Of a DNA stretch of 64,000 nt, positions 61,419 through 64,000 are shown one piece after another; position 1 is the first letter of the stretch, and every line of letters begins with the position of its first letter. Under the pieces are notes generated by a model. That model did no database searches. It was not told where the DNA came from and saw only the letters and a program-made list of their open reading frames with translations. This stretch comes from Closterium sp. NIES-65 (Eukaryota > Streptophyta > Zygnematophyceae > Desmidiales > Closteriaceae), in assembly GCA_948144175.1 (NCBI GenBank), contig CANXME010000532.1, positions 4,512,419 through 4,576,418 on the forward strand, written 5' to 3'. The position numbers and the translations under genes are program-made.

Positions 61419-64000
61419 ATGGCGGGCAACACCTCGGCGGTAGCTGGTGAATCTTCAGCCCAAGATCGTAGCGGCAGCCATGATTCTGGTGTTTCTGCGC
61501 CAAGGGGAGCGCGAACAAGCCAGGGCTCGCTGATCAAGGAGGTGCTGAAAAACTTCACCGTCGAGAAGTTCAATGGTGAGGGCTATGATGATTGGGCCTG
61601 GAAAATGAAACTTTATTTCCGTCAGAACGGACTGCTGAAACTAATGATTGGGGAGGAGCCTAGACCGAGTGACCCCGCCCTTCAGGAAGATTGGGACGAG
61701 CGCGCCTCGGCTGGCTACTACTTGATGTCGCAGAGTTTGGAGCTGAACCAGCGTCACCACGTCATGCACCTGCTGCCGGAGGTTGAGTGCGGTCCGAAGG
61801 CGTGGACGGTGTTGAAGGAGCTGCACGCCCCGACCTCCGTTGTTGCAACATTGATGCTGGAGAGGGAGCTGTCCGCGTTGCGCCTGAGCGAGGGAGAGCC
61901 GGTGCAACCTGTCCTGGACAAATTGCGCGACCTCTACGCGAAGTTGGCGACCGCAGGAATCACCTACCCGGAGCAAACAAAGTGCTTGAAGATGCTCTCG
62001 CTGCTGCCGGAATCGTGGCTTCAATTTACGAGCGGATTGAGCCTGCCGCAGAACCAGAGCTTGTGGACGCTCGAGTGGGTGCGGACGAAGATTCTGGAGG
62101 AGGACTTCCGTCGCCGCCAACTGAGGGGTGGAGACGACGGCAGCAGCGGCTACGGGATGCAAGGGAGCCGACGTGGCAAAGGACGTGGCTTCGGTGGTGC
62201 TGGACGCGGTGCAAAGAAAGACGACGACTCCAACGACCAACAAGGAGGTACCAGTTGGGGTCGCGGTGCGAAATCTGGACGTGGGGGCAAGTCGGGTGCT
62301 GGTGGCAAAATGAAAGGGAGTTGCTGGTATTGTGAGAAGGAAGGGCACCCCTGGTTTTTGTGCTATAAGAAACCCGATGGATGGACCCCCCAGAATCGTC
62401 ACCAGGATGGCGGCGCGCGGAGGAACCAGAAAAACGGCGCCAACATGGTCGCTGATTCGTCCGACAACAACCCGAAGGGCAACGGCGGTGCGGAGAAGAA
62501 GAAGGAGCGCACCGCGGGCCAATTCTTCCATATGGGAGACAAAGGGGAGCAAGGAGACGCATCTGCTAAGGCTGGAGCAGAGCTGCACCCCCTGGACTAT
62601 TGGGTGTTGGACACAGGCGCTGCTTGGACAATGACGCCGCGCAAGGACCTGCTGGACGACGTACGCGCTGCACCGATTAATGAGGTGTGCTCTGCCTCTG
62701 GACACATGTTGAAGGTGGCTGGTGCGGGACGAGCTGCATTTAAGGGAGCGGATGGCAAGCCGGTGGTGCTGCACGACGTTCTCCTCGTCCCCGACCTGAA
62801 GGCCAACCTCATCTCCCTCCGTAAGCTTGGCAAGGCTGGGGTGAACACCAACACGGATGGGGCTCGCACTTATAAGGGGAAGCTGGGCAATCGGGTGCTT
62901 TGGGATCTGCACGAGAGCAAGGACGTGTACAGATCTATGTGGCAGCTGCCGGCGCTGGCGTGGCATGGTGGGGGGCAGGCTGGAGAGGGGTCTGCATCCC
63001 AGGGGGAGTGCAACGCCGTTGGAGGGGTTGGTGTGAAAGTGTCGGCCAGATCTGGGGAGACAGATTGGGCAACTGCACACCGACGTTTGGGGCATGTGGC
63101 AATGCCTTTGCTGAAGCAGCTGGAGAAGAATGGAGCCGTTAAGGGCTTAAAGCTGAACGGACAACCACTCGATGATAACTGTGAAATTTGCCTCCTTTCA
63201 AAGTTCACCCGTTTCCCCTTCCATAGTGTGGCTGGCAGGAGCAAAAAGCCGTTGGAGCTGGTCCACATGGACTTGGTGGGGCCGCTGCCGGTGCAAGGGC
63301 ACAAGGGGGAGCGGTACTTCCTAACCATAGTGGATGACTGGAGCAGGCTAATGTGGGCGTATCCGCTGAAGCAGAAAGATCACGCCGCCTCCACGATTCG
63401 GGACGATTGGCTGCCGTTCGTGGAGAAGCAAGCGGAGTGTGTGGTGAAGCGGATTAGGACAGATCGGGGTGGTGAGTTCCGTGGAGCTGAGATGACGGCC
63501 TGGCTCAAGAAGCAGGGCATCCAGAGGGAGCTGACCACGGCTTACACCCCACAGTCCAACGGTGTAGCAGAACGGGCGAACCGGACAATTCTGGAGACAG
63601 CTAGGGCGCTGCTCATAGAATCTGGGCTGGGCAACTTGATGTGGCCCCATGCTGTTCGGCACGCTACCGTCGCTAGGAACAGGGTACTCACAAAGGTTGG
63701 GGATGACTCGTGGGTGCCGTTGGAGAGGTGGCTTGGGAGGAAGCCGCCGGTGGACATGCTGAGGGTGTTCGGTTGCATGGCAGTCGCCCACGTTCCCAAG
63801 ACCTATCGCAGTAAGTTGGGGGCGAGTGCAATCTGGTGTGTGCATTTGGGGCTGGCTGCTGAGAGCAAGGGATGGCTGCTGTGGGAGCCTTCCAAGGGTG
63901 TGTTGTTTGACAGCAGGGATGTGAAGTTTGTTGAGGGCATGATGTATGGGAGCTGGGAGAAACAGCCGGAGGCCAGGGTGTCCCAGCAGATGGAGCAGAT
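61419..64000 (+). CDS. D5 gag-pol, partial (Gag, protease, integrase)
   Basis: ATG at 61419, no stop found in about 860 codons to the window edge. Same order as D2: MAGNTSAVAGESS, capsid region, knuckle CWYCEKEGHPWFLC, protease VLDTGAAWTM (about 62605), integrase HRRLGH, CEIC, VHMDLVGP, RTDRGGEF and SNGVAERANR. A few substitutions relative to D2 (for example Lys for Gln in WKMKLYF, Asn for Ile in RQNGL, Arg for Leu after RGGEF). No damage visible. The antisense strand also has long ORFs, a consequence of codon bias and not genes. Confidence 0.92.
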   Translation, partial: MAGNTSAVAGESSAQDRSGSHDSGVSAPRGARTSQGSLIKEVLKNFTVEKFNGEGYDDWAWKMKLYFRQNGLLKLMIGEEPRPSDPALQEDWDERASAGYYLMSQSLELNQRHHVMHLLPEVECGPKAWTVLKELHAPTSVVATLMLERELSALRLSEGEPVQPVLDKLRDLYAKLATAGITYPEQTKCLKMLSLLPESWLQFTSGLSLPQNQSLWTLEWVRTKILEEDFRRRQLRGGDDGSSGYGMQGSRRGKGRGFGGAGRGAKKDDDSNDQQGGTSWGRGAKSGRGGKSGAGGKMKGSCWYCEKEGHPWFLCYKKPDGWTPQNRHQDGGARRNQKNGANMVADSSDNNPKGNGGAEKKKERTAGQFFHMGDKGEQGDASAKAGAELHPLDYWVLDTGAAWTMTPRKDLLDDVRAAPINEVCSASGHMLKVAGAGRAAFKGADGKPVVLHDVLLVPDLKANLISLRKLGKAGVNTNTDGARTYKGKLGNRVLWDLHESKDVYRSMWQLPALAWHGGGQAGEGSASQGECNAVGGVGVKVSARSGETDWATAHRRLGHVAMPLLKQLEKNGAVKGLKLNGQPLDDNCEICLLSKFTRFPFHSVAGRSKKPLELVHMDLVGPLPVQGHKGERYFLTIVDDWSRLMWAYPLKQKDHAASTIRDDWLPFVEKQAECVVKRIRTDRGGEFRGAEMTAWLKKQGIQRELTTAYTPQSNGVAERANRTILETARALLIESGLGNLMWPHAVRHATVARNRVLTKVGDDSWVPLERWLGRKPPVDMLRVFGCMAVAHVPKTYRSKLGASAIWCVHLGLAAESKGWLLWEPSKGVLFDSRDVKFVEGMMYGSWEKQPEARVSQQMEQ

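Larger units (their letters stand above)
60280..64000 (+). mobile_element. D-family element D5, 5' part, cut by window edge
   Basis: LTR 60280-61372, PBS, and gag-pol open to 64000. Left flank CAAGC is the LTR(b) end plus AGC. Likely a young, possibly intact copy; the 3' half is not visible. Confidence 0.9.

Overview
This window is a dense eukaryotic retrotransposon graveyard, with one apparently fresh element, and contains no host gene that I can recognise. Primer-binding sites matching TGGTATCAGAGC (complementary to the 3' end of initiator-Met tRNA, usual in plant LTR elements), several Ty1/copia lineages, a chromodomain Ty3/gypsy element and GC-rich tandem leaders all suggest the nuclear genome of a green-plant-lineage organism. 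A streptophyte or green alga is plausible, but the sequence does not settle the species.

Layout, left to right. 1-1787: 5' end of a minus-strand copia element (copia-A: gag, repeat-rich leader, 132-bp LTR), inserted in a decayed gypsy gag (about 1788-2500). 3040-11875: a decayed plus-strand copia (copia-C) carrying a solo LTR (3406-3537), a whole minus-strand gypsy element (4230-8577, target-site duplication TTGTC) inside its gag, and a 251-bp insert (9813-10063) inside its pol. 12027-25686: one long minus-strand non-LTR (LINE-like) retrotransposon encoding a repeat-rich N-terminus, a CCHC zinc finger, a YADD reverse transcriptase and a C-terminal zinc knuckle plus endonuclease-like region. 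It is split by a 375-bp miniature LTR element (TRIM, 14699-15073, duplication ACCTC) and by a 6.7-kb copia (copia-B, 16621-23309, duplication CCCGC). Removing each insert with one copy of its duplication brings the LINE reading frame back into register. 25740-27775: tandem repeats and a copia-C-like leader and LTR remnant.

27919-64000 is built almost entirely from one copia family with 1093-bp LTRs (here 'D') and its decayed relatives (E and F). D1 (28175-34998) sits in the gag of E. D2 (42586-49440, minus) is full length, has an uninterrupted 1526-codon gag-pol, LTRs with no difference that I could see and the duplication GCACC, and lies inside D3 (plus). D3 also holds a solo LTR (51211-52303, duplication GAGCC). 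A composite block LTR-E-LTR-F-D fragment occurs twice (33906-40300 and 53250-58659), each time followed by a further D LTR. The right end is a stack of D LTRs leading into D5, whose gag-pol is open from 61419 to the window edge.

The most unusual item is the TRIM. Its 5' LTR end and the following internal sequence together form a tRNA-Gly-like stretch with consensus A and B boxes around the primer-binding site. Coordinates of LTR edges come from reading TG...CA termini and flanking duplications; no alignment or database search was run.
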